DNA of 64,000 nt from Isoetes taiwanensis. Lineage: Eukaryota; Streptophyta; Lycopodiopsida; Isoetales; Isoetaceae. Below, piece by piece: positions 45,783 to 57,556 of the stretch. Within the stretch, counting starts at the first letter, position 1; every line of letters starts with the position of its first letter. The stretch covers positions 5,249,606 through 5,313,605 of the forward strand of contig JAJEKV010000052.1 of the NCBI GenBank assembly GCA_021234155.1. The letters run 5' to 3'. A program made the position numbers and the translations under genes. The notes under the pieces were generated by a model. That model had not been told where the DNA came from. It was given only the letters and a program-made list of their open reading frames with translations, and made no database searches.

Positions 45783-48700
45783 CAAAAATTTTGAGAATGG
45801 AGATCTGAAACGAAGAAGCGCTAATGCAGGAAACATGTATTCCAAGCTAGAAATAAGTGAGAGCCTGGTAGTTGCTAACTACACATGACACTTGTCTCCT
45901 ATCTCTAGAAGGCCATTTACCTTCTATTTGTTGAAAACGAAGGAAAATGTGTCTTTTAGAGCTATAGAGACAAGGTGGACAAACGACCCTTGTGGGCATC
46001 TCCATAAACAGAAACATGCTGACAAAGAGGCAGAGAACAAGAGAATGCCATTCCAGGGTCTTTGGCATGGTATCAATGGAACAGATTTTTGAGCAAAGTC
46101 ATGACCCAAAACACGCAAGACAAAAAGTTGGTCCCTCAAAGTTGGACAGTTGGACATAAATAAGCTTCCTCAGCTGCAGAGGAAGAAACTAGCACATGTG
46201 GGAAAACAAAAAGAAAATCTCATGCCAATGAAGGTTGAGTAGCCCTGCACTATGAAGGAATCTATTAAAGGCAAGGCAAATGGCCACACAACGCATGAGA
46301 CTTAATGAAGTTGAAGGACGACAATCTATTATCAAGAAAAAATCAAGATACATGGAACTCAAAAGTAGAGGACAAAATACTCCACTAAGCAAAACCACCC
46401 ATACAAAGTAGATAACCACACTCCTTGTGCCACCTTGAGACGTTTAATAGCCTTATCACAATCAACATTTTCTGCCACATCAAGATGATCATCAATAGAC
46501 ATCAAATTATCATGCCACTAAATAGAACGAGGCGGGATTGCCTCATGAGATGACATATCAGGCTTCTTCCTAGCTGCCTTCTTCCAACCTCCGCTGAGAA
46601 CTTACGCCATGCGACCTTAAAAAATGCACAAACCAAGAGGCCATGGGACCTTAAAAAATGCAATTTAAGCTGTGTTGGAGCAAAGCTAAGGGAATACATA
46701 GAAGGTCATGTTAGGAAGAAATAGACTCTCAAGACCGTGGTTTTTCTACCACATCATCAATTAATAGCAACACAATACGACTAAAGCCTCATGAAATTAA
46801 AAGGACAATTAATTGCAACACAATATGTCCAAAGCCTCATGAAATTAACAAGGTGTTGCGCACGGGGGGTTGCCCTCCGGTGGCCTGAAAGTGTATTTTC
46901 ATGGGTTCTGTTTCGTCCTTTTATGTTGTGTCTCGTTTGTTTTGTGTGGGGCTGTGTAAATGCAACGAATGCAGGTTGTCATTTTGTTAGCCCAAGAAGG
47001 CGCTCATTATCTATTTGGACTCAAAACTATGATATGACTGAGATATTTAACAAACCGGGAGCCCTGGCATTGCAGGAACATTGTCAACACGTGTCTTGCC
47101 GTTTTGTCCAATGCTTTCATAGTGGTGGCGGCCCGATTCGATCGATCGGGCTTGGGCGTTGTGGAATTGCCTCCGATTCGTTGGGGTTGTGTTTTATGGA
47201 TGCCCCCCGACATCGCAGATGTTGATTAAAGTGCGTGTTAGTGTCCATAAGTGTGGATCGACTTGATCCGTTCTCGTGATGTGTATGGAATGTGGTGTGT
47301 GGGGTCTTCTGCGGTGATGTGGATGGGATATGGTGGTTGTGTTTGTTTTGTGTGGTGCCTCGCGGTGACTACTCCCCATGGGTGGATTGTGTGGTTGTGG
47401 TGGTCGCCGATGGATCGTGTGGGAGTGCAAAGGGCACTTGGCCATGTTTTGCACTCAACAATCTAGGACTAATAGAGGGAGGAAGGTTAATAAATGAACA
47501 AATTATCGAAGATAGTGCCATATCACGTGCTATTGCATATAACCTCATAGATATTATGTTGTAGTATTACACAAGAAGAAGATACTTGTAACTAGAACAT
47601 TACCATAAGCCCCAACATGGCGTGAATACAATGGAGGCCTTAGTATTCATGTTTATGATCGGTTAGTCCATTTGGTTTGACGTGAGGCCCCAATCTTTTC
47701 AAAGAAAGGATGTGAGTCTTGGTAGGATTTTATTATCTCAGACAATTCCCAACAAGGACATGGGAAAAAAAAATCCGTTGTCATTGCCTTCAGTTTATTG
47801 TGGAAGGGGTTCCTTTAAAAAACTTGCTCGACATCTGGAAGGTGCATAACTTCCAACATGTTGCAAAAACCTATATCGGCAATGCCCCTTTACGGTATAA
47901 TTTTCCAAATACTTCCTATACTTCAATTAACTTTTAGTCACGTGTTCATGCTCTCTCTTGCTTCTTGAACTTATAAAGGGATAACACACGATGCTTACCT
48001 AAATCTAGTATCATAGTCCAAGGTCTATTGTCATTGTGCATATTTTAAATAGCACTGTTAACTTGAAAACTAGACAAAAAATCATTTGCATAATTACTTT
48101 ATCTTGATCCTTCCAAAATGTAGTTCTCAACATCAATCATAATTCATGTTGGCTGGTCATTCTCTTAAATCACATTACCTTGGAATTACACCCCGCAACT
48201 TGATTTACATGAGTTAATCAACCAGCTTAGCCCAGTTAGCTAATTAATGTTAACAACTTCAATATTCTAACAATTCCTATTGTCATCAGTCTTAGTATTA
48301 AAGGTCCTCAACTAGTTGTTGTGCTCAGCTTAAAAAGCTTGGTGAGGTCAATATAAGCTTGTGGATGGACAACATTTTTCGTATTCTTAATATTGTATTC
48401 TTTGGTCCAATTTGATTATGAATTTAAATATTTAACATGCAGAACGGAGAGTGCATTTAAGAGTTGCACTCATTCCATGTAAGCTCAAATACAAAGGTAC
48501 ATCAAGAAGCTCCTGCAAAAGAGAATGTTCAAAAAATGCTCACATGCTGCAGTTCAAAACTCCAAACATGAAAGAAATTACCTTAGAGACAGTTGTCAGG
48601 ATACCATGGACCTTTTAAAAGCTGGATATCAGTCTCTCATGCCGCTAACCCACTCTGCATCATGAATTCGAGCTGCCCAGGTAGGACTACCCATATTAAA

Positions 48701-49257
48701 ATGCTATTCACATTCTTCGAATTGAGGAAGAATTGCGGATCTAGTCCCAAGCACGTCTTGCACTGTTATTCTTGAGATTCAGCATACTGCATATCAAACT
48801 TCCGATGTATGCAACTACTAATATCAGCCTTTCTCAGAAAACATCATATTTAACACTGTTGAATCCCTACACAATTCTGAATACTTTTTGAATAACACGA
48901 CCAACAGGCTGCAAGTGGAACGAGTCACAACCAACCCATTGGTAAGGATAACCCAATTTACTTGGAGTCTCCTTCATTGCATTTGTTGATCTGTAAATTA
49001 AGGATGCAACAAAAGTTATCATCGTAAACAATATTAAACAGTATAGAGATTGAAGATCACGCAAACTTATAACTATGTGGGTGGGTCCAAACAACCTCTT
49101 TTCAATAGACGAAATGCACAGTAACCTCATATGTAAATGTATAAAAAAACTCAGACATAGAAATCAACAGAAAGTGAAAACTAAGGCACAATATGACGCT
49201 TTGAGTACTTTGCATGGCTCTGAATGTTTCTATGTTCTAATGCCTTGTACATGACAG
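45783..49257. other. Long stretch without a recognised gene
   Basis: Several 60-140-codon frames occur on both strands, but none has a recognisable domain. About 46857-47460 stands out as richer in G and T than its surroundings, with a GT-rich part at 47240-47420. A near-direct repeat of about 40 bases (aattgcaacacaatatg / attaatagcaacacaatacg with gcctcatgaaatta) flanks 46760-46850. Upstream exons of the H2A.Z gene should lie here, but the expected N-terminal coding was not found. Confidence 0.4.
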
Positions 49258-49558
49258 TTTCCAGTTGGAAGGATTTACAGGCTGCTGAAATCGGGGGTCT
49301 CTGCAAACGGAAGAGTGGGAGCCAATGCACTTGTATACTCTGCAGCAATCTTAGAATATTTAACTGCTGAAGTGCTGGAACTGTCAGGCAATGCAAGCAA
49401 AGATTTGAAGGTGAAACGTATTACTCCAAGGCATTTGCAACTTGCTATCCGCGGGGATGAAGAACTACGACACTTTGATCAAGGGTCCAATTGCTGGTGG
49501 TGGTGTCATCCCTCACATACACAAGTCTCTCATTAACAAGTCTACCAAGAAGGACTGA
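49258..49558 (+). pseudogene. Histone H2A.Z, large 3' exon with a single-base insertion
   Basis: The exon begins TTTCCAGTTGG directly after a gacag acceptor, at the point where plant H2A.Z genes have an intron (after ...GLQ). It encodes FPVGRI, then [28 protein letters not shown] and [17 protein letters not shown]. An extra C at about 49468 shifts the frame. Restoring the phase gives the H2A.Z-type C terminus [14 protein letters not shown] and KKD-stop at 49558. The phrase HKSLINK and the ending distinguish it from canonical H2A. H2A.Z replaces H2A at promoters and responsive genes. The first exon (N-terminal tail) was not found within 2 kb upstream, and residues such as Tyr for His after RI and Gly for Arg in LKSG differ from the norm. 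A partial duplicated copy or an assembly indel in a real gene are both possible. Confidence 0.8.
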
Positions 49559-50108
49559 TCATATTAGACTGACATCAAGGTTGGATCACTTGGTTAGTCT
49601 TTAGCTACTTAGATTAAACATTGTTTTAAGAGTCAGGAATTCTCAACTAGTCTTTGTTTTTCAGTAAATGGAGACATTTGTTGCATTGTACAATTCGTGG
49701 CTTGAAATTCTAACAGTTAATATGCTTGTTGATTTCCCTACTTCTGTTATAGAACTGGAAATGATGTTATTATTCTGTGATTGGCTAAATTATGGTGTGT
49801 AGTGGCTCGACTCAGGGAATCTGTGTATCACTGAATATTTATCAGGGAATAGAAATAGTGATCTTGCAAGAAAATGAATTTTAATAACTGGGTTACGCTG
49901 GAAATGTGCCTGCAATTCAGACTGGTCAATTGTTTACAACTCAGGGCTTGGTCGTGTGTTATCGGATATTTTTCTAATTTTAAAATAAGAGGAACGAATT
50001 CGAGAGAGTTCCAAGAGGTGTCTTTCTAAAATCATCACATCATAAAAGATTCTAGATGGTTCCAGAATGATTGATGCCACTTGCATCCATTAACAAAACA
50101 TTCTGGAG
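49559..50108. other. Possible 3' UTR of the H2A.Z copy, then spacer
   Basis: AT-rich, no frame. The first 300 bases look like an ordinary plant 3' untranslated region. Confidence 0.35.
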
Positions 50109-50161
50109 TTACTGAACAATATAAGAATGCAAAAGTGTCAACAAAATGTTAAAGTTGATAC

Positions 50162-50300
50162 CTGCAAGCGAGGAATTGGTGCTTATAACTCCTGCACTTC
50201 CATGTGCATACTGAATGCATACAATGAATTGCTGCAAGCTCTGCCTCTGTATCAGTTGCAAGGGTCTTTCAGCAACCATCTCAGGGCCACCCATGCATTT
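50162..50300 (-). CDS. Candidate internal exon of a host gene
   Basis: A - strand frame through MVAERPLQLIQRQSLQQFI and IQYAHGSAGVIS ends exactly at a strong donor, CTTGCAG/GTATCA (50162/50161). The amino-acid composition is helical and protein-like. It lies 1 kb downstream, on the same strand, of the ATG-started frame at 51649, so both may belong to one gene. No family is recognised and no acceptor could be fixed on its 5' side. Confidence 0.35.
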
Positions 50301-51340
50301 TAAGGGCTCTTATTATGCACACCATAACTGAACACTGCAGATTCAACCCACTATATCTGCAGCCTGCCATCTATACAGGAGCCAAGAATGAAATTTGACA
50401 TAGCAAAATCTAGATATCACTAAAACAGAGAAAAGAAATTAACTCATGAGTTTGCATTTATTCTCTATGGAGATCAAACCTCTAATATAAACCAGTCTAT
50501 GATTTCGTAAGCACCGCACCCCAGATCCCCTGAAGAAAAAGCAGTTAAAGCACTTCAAAATTTAGAGGTGGCATCGAAAAAAAACCAAGTTGGAAGACCA
50601 ATAATAACATTTTCACCAGACTAACCACAAGTCAGAAATAAAACCAAGGCATGCGCTGAGTAGCAAGTTAATTTCTTGTGAACCGGCGAAGACCCGACTT
50701 GCTCTTTCAAGAAATCCAGACATATCTGCAACAACAACAAACAAATAAACTTTTCCAGTCAAAAATAGATGAAATGAAAAGCATCAATTGTTTTTTTTCT
50801 TTTTTTTTTTTTTTAACCTGCATAGACACGATCCAGCCGAATAAGTGAAACACACTTTGCTCTGCTATACAACCAAATTTCTGAACAAAGCAACCAAGAA
50901 TGTAACTGCATAGCCTTTGGCCTCTAAAACCTGTTCCAAGCTAAAATTTTATACTTAAGAGCAAGAATGCAGCCCGCCATTTATATAGGAGCCAAGAATA
51001 CAATCTGACATAGCAAAATCCAAAAATTACTAGAACAGAAGAAAGAAACTCACAAAAAAGCAGACCTGGCATATGGCTATCTATGTCTCACCTAGTCACT
51101 CACGCCAGAATGCAGATCTGCACTGAGAAAGCTTTGCATATTTTTATCAAATGCAAAGTCTTAAATCCACTTTACACTGACCGTAAGAACAAAGCTTTGG
51201 TGTAGTTAGTCATGGCCAATGAGCATTCACTTCTGAATCTTGGAGTACCCAAGAACCGGATCACTACCAAAATGTAGCCCAAGCAGAGATTGGATGCTAT
51301 GAAAAACGTTTTGAACTCCAAAAGTCGAGAATCGAGAAGG
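50301..51340. other. Intergenic or intronic, no feature fixed
   Basis: Contains a T-rich run at 50788-50815. The phrases ctgcagcctgccatctatacaggagccaagaat (50358) and gcagcccgccatttatataggagccaagaat (50970) are a near-direct repeat about 600 bases apart. Confidence 0.4.
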
Positions 51341-51649
51341 TCAGGAATGGATAGAACTTAAAAGGCAGAGAATGAGACGCTTGGCCATTGGCGCCGGAGC
51401 AAGAAGAGATAGTAGCATTTCAGAATCAAGGGCCAAAGCCTGTTGGCTCAAAGCCTGAGATTCTGTTCTTACATAGCTACTATGTGCAGAAACTATGTCT
51501 TCTAGAATTTTTGCCCTGTCAAGCAAGCTTGTAACTTCTTGCACGAATACCGTTTCCTGGCTACTATTTTCGACAGCCCTCAAATGGTTATCACCAGATT
51601 GTCTGCCATTAGTCTCAGTCGCAAGTTCCTCAGGGCCAGAACTAGTCAT
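51341..51649 (-). CDS. Candidate first exon of a small helical protein
   Basis: A 102-codon frame starts at an ATG in good context (GCAAAATGA) and reads MTSSGPEELATETNG, then a helical section, VQEVTSLLDRAKILEDIV (residues about 37-54), and Ser/Gln/Ala-rich heptads to about residue 80. It looks like genuine coding sequence, perhaps the start of a small coiled-coil protein. The stop at 51343 may not be used, since the last 20 residues change character and an intron is likely. The family is unknown. Upstream sequence (51700-51900) is GC-richer, as expected of a plant promoter/leader. Confidence 0.4.
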   Translation of the reverse strand: MTSSGPEELATETNGRQSGDNHLRAVENSSQETVFVQEVTSLLDRAKILEDIVSAHSSYVRTESQALSQQALALDSEMLLSLLAPAPMAKRLILCLLSSIHS

Positions 51650-51915
51650 TTTGCCTTGCTTCTACGCTAATTCTGATTCTAACTAAAAATCCAAGTATGA
51701 ATTGCACACTCCATGGAGTATGGGAAAAATCGTGCAGTCAGGAACTCTCCATCCTCACGTCGGCTCCCGCTTTTTCGACTCATTTCTCTCATGCCGATGG
51801 CCTCCATGCATCCAAACTTCCGGTTAGCCGGTATGCACAGCAGCCGCCTGGCAACAGGGATGACCTAACATTTACAGCTTACAGCAGGTTTTTAGCAGTT
51901 TTTGGCATATTCTAG

Positions 51916-52904
51916 GTATATGCTAGCATATACCATGAATATGCCAAAAACCCACATAAACAAGGGATTGCCCCCCTAGGGGCAACCCAAAAAGACCATG
52001 ATCGAGCAATCCTATAAAAATGAAAACATTATAGCTTAAATGATCTAAACAAGAGGGCTATGCAAAATGGGGAAAAGGCCACGAACGTGAGAACAACAGT
52101 TATTGCACCTTAAGTTTGAGAATAATAAACCAAATAATATGAAGTTTCGTATTCACCAATACCATAGGAAAACTAGATATAGCAAAAGCAAATTAAAAGA
52201 GTTCTTTATAGATAATATTATCTCACATGACGAATTGTTGAGCACAAAACAAAGAAGATACTACTTACAGAACCAAGCATAAGTACATTTCAAAGATTAA
52301 GGGTATGGGTAAGGGTCACACAAGAGGTAAAGAAGGAGCTACCTACATTAAGTTAAATAATGATAATTGCAAAAAGTGTTGTATAAAGAAACTCTCAAGT
52401 ATTCTAGAATATAATAGGAATGAAAATGTCTTAACAATTCCAACATATCCGTATCAAAATGGTTCTACACAATGACTAATATCATTATAGCTGCAACACA
52501 ACATATCTAATCCTTAGATCATAATCATCTTTAAATCCAAAACCTCAAGCTACACTTAAGATATAAGATGTAAATGACCATATGAAAATGCAGCAATATT
52601 GCAGACTAAAGATAAACAGACAAGGTAAGATAAGGTGAAGTTCAAATAGAGGTAGGACAAGACAAACAAAAAGCATTCTTCAAAGAAGTTAAGCTATGGC
52701 AAAATGGTGCATATAGATAAAGTTTAAAAGCTGTGGAAACGACTAAGATTTCTAATGGTTTAGGATAGGTATTCATATGTTTATACGTAGAATGCTGATG
52801 GTGGACGTGGGAGTTTGAGTCAAGTTGACTATGTATGTAGTCGAGGCAAAGAAAACCTAAGGTTAGTTGGGCTTTATTTATTTTTGGAACGTTTTATGGA
52901 CACA
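51916..52904. other. AT-rich intergenic stretch
   Basis: Begins with an inverted phrase (ttttggcatattc...gaatatgccaaaa, about 51899-51943) and a small GC hairpin, TTGCCCCCCTAGGGGCAA (51968-51985). No gene recognised. Confidence 0.5.
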
Positions 52905-52907
52905 GGA

Positions 52908-52965
52908 AGGAAGGAAGGAAGGAAGGAAGGAAGGTATTTTTATCGTCCACGGAGACCAATAAGGA
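52908..52965 (-). mobile_element. LINE-type 3' end with GGAA-repeat tail
   Basis: Read on the - strand: ATTGGTCTCCGTGGACG, ATAAAAATA, then (CCTT)n at 52908-52935. The first 17 bases and the A-rich step are identical or nearly so to the LINE 3' end at 11463-11515. Only the short tandem tail differs (CTATT there, CCTT here). Sequence upstream on the - strand (to about 53050) has no clear LINE coding, so this is a strongly 5'-truncated copy or a SINE that borrows the same tail. Confidence 0.6.
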
Positions 52966-55260
52966 GCGATGGAGGAAGCCGCGTGGAGGCGATGGCGCAA
53001 AAGAAGGCGCAAGAGATGGCACAGAGGAAGGCGGTGGTTCTTTATCTTTATTATTGTCTATTCTTGTCTTTGAATCTCCTTGTAAGTCTCTGTTTCTCTG
53101 GTTTGGTTTGTTTTCTCTGTCTGTTTGTTCAGAACAAGCCTTGTGCCACTGCGTATGGCAGGAGGGCTAACTGCCTCAGACCAAGTTCTTTGTGTTGAGT
53201 TGGATCAGGGCTATGATTACATATGAGATGCCATTAGAAAATGGACCTTCCAGACAACACCAGCAAAGCGGTTTTGGGACTTAGAAGAAGGGGTATCATA
53301 GCTGGAGCTTCAATCCGCCCATGCACATGGTTTTCTCTTCTCTGTGGCTTGCTATTGTTACATTTCAATTTTTTAATGCCTTGAAGTTGCTGTAGGTGCA
53401 AAGATGGCCTGCCTATGTCTTTGTTCTACCGTGGTAAGAAGAAGAAAAATAAACTGGAAACTGAAGGGTCCACATTCATGAAATTGTCTCTGTAAGTTGA
53501 TTCCATTGTGCAAAGCTCTCGGATTCCAATGGGATTCAATGTCGAATATAGTGCTAACCGAGAGAGGATCCAGCCTGTACACCTGTTGCGGAGTCAATGG
53601 GCCATGTGTAGGCGCTTGGAAAAGCGGTGGCCAGGACAGAAACAATAAAGGGAAGGAAGGCGAACTGTCTGAACAATCCCAGAGAAGGAAGGACGATCGA
53701 TTTGGTGACAAAAGAAGGTTGTTGCAGCAATTCCGTTGGTGTGGCGCAAAACAAGAGAAGTTTCAAGTAGAAGGAAGCACTTGGGCTGTGGGGGACCTGT
53801 TCTTTGAAGTCTGACAGATTTGGACTCAAATATGGGCAACCCCTGCCTCAAGTGCAGCAAAAACCAGGTTTATGGTTGTTGGGGTTGGCCTTGCGACATT
53901 ACATGCAGATGGACATGTCATTAGTAGCCAGAAGGTATATTGCATGCCAATATATTATGTGAGATTGCAATGGATTGGATGCAATTGCAGGTTTTTGTTA
54001 CCATGTCATCGTATGTTCAGTTGCAGCCAAACTTTGTGTGAGGCAAATCAGTCATTTGAAACAGTTGAAAAATGAAGTCCTTAAACATGGACTCCAATTA
54101 TTCCAATAAATGCACAGTTTGGAGAAGGTAGCTTTGAGTTATAGTTATTAGGTTTCGAAAATGTTGTTTGGGGGTCGTGTTACATAAGATTTTGGATGGT
54201 TTGTGCATGTATTCGTATGTCAAATTGTTATATTCTTGACTCATTAGTGGGTTGGTTTCCCAATGGTCGATTTGGGTTTATTGGCTTTTTTCTGAAGCTG
54301 CAATTTTTAGATGTTTAGTCGTGGTGATGGCATGGCATGGGCGTGGAGCGGATGGAGCAGAGCAGAGCCAGTTCCGGCTCCTTGGCGATGTGAGGGTTTA
54401 TTTGGCAGATGGGCGGCTGCTTGGCGATGGCAGAGTTCAGGGGCAGAGTTCAGTCTCCAAATCGCGGGATTTGAATAGCAAAACCGAGGATTTGACTGCT
54501 TGGAAGAAGGAAGGATTCTGTGGGTGCCCACATGTTTAATCTGTAGCTGAAGCTTCCTTTGGTGGGGTTTAAGCCTAAGATCCGAGGCGCACATTTCGGA
54601 CTGATAAGCCTAGCGAATGGTCTCTATCGTTTGCCAAAGAGATCAAGGCTCTCATTGCCTGGCCTGAGTGCTTATACTCTTTCCGTCTTTTTTTTTGGTT
54701 TGGGCTACAAAAATCCCTTTCTGCTTGCTTTTCTGCTTTTACAACAGCGGTGGAGTGGCTATGGCTACATCTGCAGCCTAAGCGTTGCCCGGGTCAGCCC
54801 TAAGCTAAGCTACTGTCTGAAACTGACCAGGGTAGTGTATAGAGGGTACCAGGGAAGAAAAATTCTTACCAATTTATTTTTTCTGGCTGCGAAAGCCCTC
54901 TGTGAGGCGCAGAAGTCTGGAGCAGCTTGTGGGTTTTGCTTGTGGGAGGTGGACGAAAAAATTTGAGCATTTTTTTTTATGTTTGTTTGGGCATAAGACT
55001 TGTCCAGGCCAGGCGTGGCAAGACCCACGTTTTATCCGGTGACGTTGGCAAAAGGGCTTGTATTGTGTTCACGGGCTCTTGTCCAACTGTTCGTAAAGGG
55101 CAAAAGCCAGTTCATGGAGTCGGTCCCAATCCCCGCAAAAATTGGTGCTAAATCAATCCTCGCCTTTTTCTGCCGCCTTCCTTCAGCTCTTGGAGGCATG
55201 CCAGGCTCAGGAAGAGTGTGCTTCTATTTGGCTTGAACAGGTTATGTCTTAAGGTTTTCA
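52966..55260. other. GC-richer stretch with many short frames, unassigned
   Basis: This region is noticeably richer in G and C than its flanks. It contains frames of 60-135 codons on both strands (for example 54559-54966 on the +, 53373-53711 on the -), none with a recognisable domain. Short internal repeats occur around 54350-54440 (cttggcgatg twice, ggcagagttcag twice). It could be the body of the element whose tail lies at 52908, or a decayed gene cluster. I assign no function. Confidence 0.35.
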
Positions 55261-56720
55261 TCTTGATGTTTTCTGGAACTGCCTTTTGGGCAGGGGGTTC
55301 AAATCCCCATGCTTTCTCTTCATGCATATTATTAAGCTATCTTATTTCTGTTTTGATGGAGTAGTGTTACTGACGCCCCTCTTCATGCTTGTCATTGAGA
55401 TGTGTTATTGAAATCAGTGTGTTTGCTTCTTTTTACTGGTGTTTGCTTCTTTTTACTGCTGTGTATGTACTTGGTTGACTTGGTACTTGGTTGGAATACG
55501 TTGTAGTGCACCTTAGGATGACGTGGAAATTGGGGTTTGACCCCATCTTGACTTGCAAGGGACGGCCATATTTTGTGCATTTGGAATATGACATGGAATA
55601 TTCACATGATCAGTGGCCAGGATTGAGCGATTATAGGATTGAGCGATTATAGTTATTAGGACTTCATATTCTATGAAGTAAATCTCACATTTAATGTGCT
55701 TAAGGGACTCATTATACAAAGAAACTGCCTGAATTTACATTTGTTTTCATTTGGTTTTTTGCCGTTTTCGTTTTCCGTTTTCAAAAAATGACTCGTCGTT
55801 TTCATTTCTTTTTCGTTTTCCGTAATTATGATGTATAATGTATGTATTCCTTATAAAATCTTTCTTTGATTCTCCATATATGGTATTTATATGGTAATAG
55901 TATAATAATTGTGCTACATAATATGTATTATACATTTATTTAAAAAATAGGGGTATAAATGCATGCTATGTCAAAAGAAGACTTTTTGTTGCATGGCAAA
56001 TTTTTTTTGGACTTTCATTTTGCAAGGCTATGGAAAATGTAGACTTGTTCCTGAAGGTCTACCCTTTTTTTTTTTTTTTACTTTATTTTGCATGGTTTTT
56101 AAGGTCTTGCAAGATTTGAGTCAAATCTTATGCTGAGGTGGAAATCCAAGTTTGACCCCATCAGGGATTTGCTGGACGGTTTGCCCCGTACGGAATATGT
56201 TGGAGAATATGCAGGCATTATTTATAGTAATGCAGGCATTATTTATAGTAATTTGTCTAGCAGCATCTTCTAAAATGCTTGCACCGGGCACCCTTATTAA
56301 TCTAAAATGCTTGCACCGGGCACCCTTATTATGGAATATGGACATGTTTAAGCCATATCCATGATATATCCGCTTAAAACCGGAGTTTAACAAAAAAGAA
56401 GAAGAAATTAAAACATGTGGACTTAGAAGAGTTCTCGAAGGTTCAAGCTGGTTTAAACATGATGGTATCCTATATATTAGCACACACTAAGGTTTACACT
56501 AAGGTTTGCAATAGACGATTTGCAATCTTTTTGTAAAGGTTGGGTTTATTTATTAGCACGCAATGGAACATAAACCACAAAATTTAAATGTTATTTGCAT
56601 AAACTTGGAGGATTCACGTAGATTACTTAGGCCAAGCATATTTGTCCGATGTGTAAGGTAGTAGAAATACGAACTAGAATTCAGTAGAGTAATAAGTAAT
56701 ACATATGGTAATAGAGTAAA
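55261..56720. repeat. AT-rich stretch with several short tandem duplications
   Basis: Perfect or near-perfect doublets follow each other: GTGTTTGCTTCTTTTTACTG at about 55419-55460, gattgagcgattatag at 55623-55652, gcaggcattatttatagtaat at 56211-56252, and a 31-base unit with aaaatgcttgcaccgggcac at 56272-56331. A longer diverged pair (gtggaaat..gtttgaccccatc..) lies at about 55519 and 56139. No coding frame is evident. Confidence 0.7.
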
Positions 56721-57046
56721 CTAGTTATCGGCATCGAGATAGCCACCAGAGCAGCGGCATATGGGCGGGATGCTTTTGGTGCAAATACTGCAAGAACTTC
56801 CCTCGACAAGCCTCGACGGAGCAGCAAAAGAAATCGAATCTGGGTGGCAATCTGAAGGAGGTCCCGCGGCACCAAAGAATATGGAATCGCAGAATCCGCC
56901 CGCAGTCGTGCAAAATTTGCCCGACCTCCACGTAACTTGCTTTTGGGGCAACACTCGGAATCGGGTTTGCAATCCAGACCCGCATCGCTTTTGTAACAGA
57001 GTAGAATAACCGCCATCAGTATGAGGAGCCCCATTTTAGTTGCCAT
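56721..57046 (-). pseudogene. Bowman-Birk-type serine protease inhibitor, frameshifted
   Basis: ATG at 57046 opens a signal peptide (MATKMGLLILMAVILL, residues 1-16, cleavage likely before GLDC) and a first Cys-rich segment with ECCPK. In a second frame the rest runs to a TAG at 56721: FC, FC, DCHPD, then SSCSICTKSIPPICRCSGG. CTKSIPPIC is the canonical nine-residue inhibitory loop of Bowman-Birk inhibitors, with Lys at P1, so a trypsin-like target is expected. A one-base slip in the C4/A4 run near 56945 would join the two frames. The mature part is longer and has fewer paired cysteines than the legume type, so this may be a divergent single-headed form. Such proteins are secreted or vacuolar and are often wound- or seed-expressed. 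Broken as read, or an assembly slip in an active gene. Confidence 0.65.
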
Positions 57047-57091
57047 TATAAATTGAAGGCAGAGTGCAGAATAAAGCCTTCCCTCCCCTTC

Positions 57092-57099
57092 TTTTATAT
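57092..57099 (-). promoter_or_regulatory. TATA box of the Bowman-Birk-type gene
   Basis: ATATAAAA on the - strand, about 46 bases upstream of the ATG, followed by a purine-rich leader. The spacing fits a very short 5' UTR. Its good condition suggests that the gene was active until recently. Confidence 0.6.
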
Positions 57100-57556
57100 C
57101 CCCAATAACGAATAGGCGCCTCACAATCTACAACGCCCTTCTCAATCCAAAAAAACAAACTCTTTCTCGAACCTCCCGTCTGTCTAGTCACTTGCAGGGA
57201 TAAGCTTTGGCTCGGATAAGAATTGAGAAAGCCCATCCTTAGATATTTAGCAAGCATTAAGAAATGTCCGTTTCGAGTGGCCAACAAATATATTTAGTTT
57301 AATGGAGCAGCATGAATACCACGTGGCTGTCATTTTTACCGTAAATGCTTGACTGTTAGGCGTCAATCATGCCTTCCATTTCAACCATTGGTAAATTGCG
57401 TCCGGAAATTTTTTAGCTAATCGGCAAATTTTCTGCACCCAGCCTGCCAGCTACATATTTTCCTTTGATTCCTACCAGAAATATCAAGAACTAGTCTAAA
57501 GCACGTTTGATTATTTTGCACAGGACTTTTATGTAAACCTGTAGATTATATCAATA

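Noticed and set aside
47194-47454. 86-residue His/Pro/Thr-rich frame on the - strand
   Set aside because: It reflects a GT-rich stretch on the + strand; no domain, no homologue known to me.
51968-51985. GC hairpin TTGCCCCCCTAGGGGCAA as a transcription terminator
   Set aside because: Intrinsic terminators of this type are a bacterial feature; there is no gene context for it here.
52815-53198. 127-residue frame crossing the GGAA microsatellite
   Set aside because: It reads through a microsatellite and an antisense LINE tail, so it is unlikely to be a gene.
52966-55260. Organellar DNA insertion, because of the higher GC content
   Set aside because: No chloroplast or mitochondrial gene was recognised; the composition alone is not enough.
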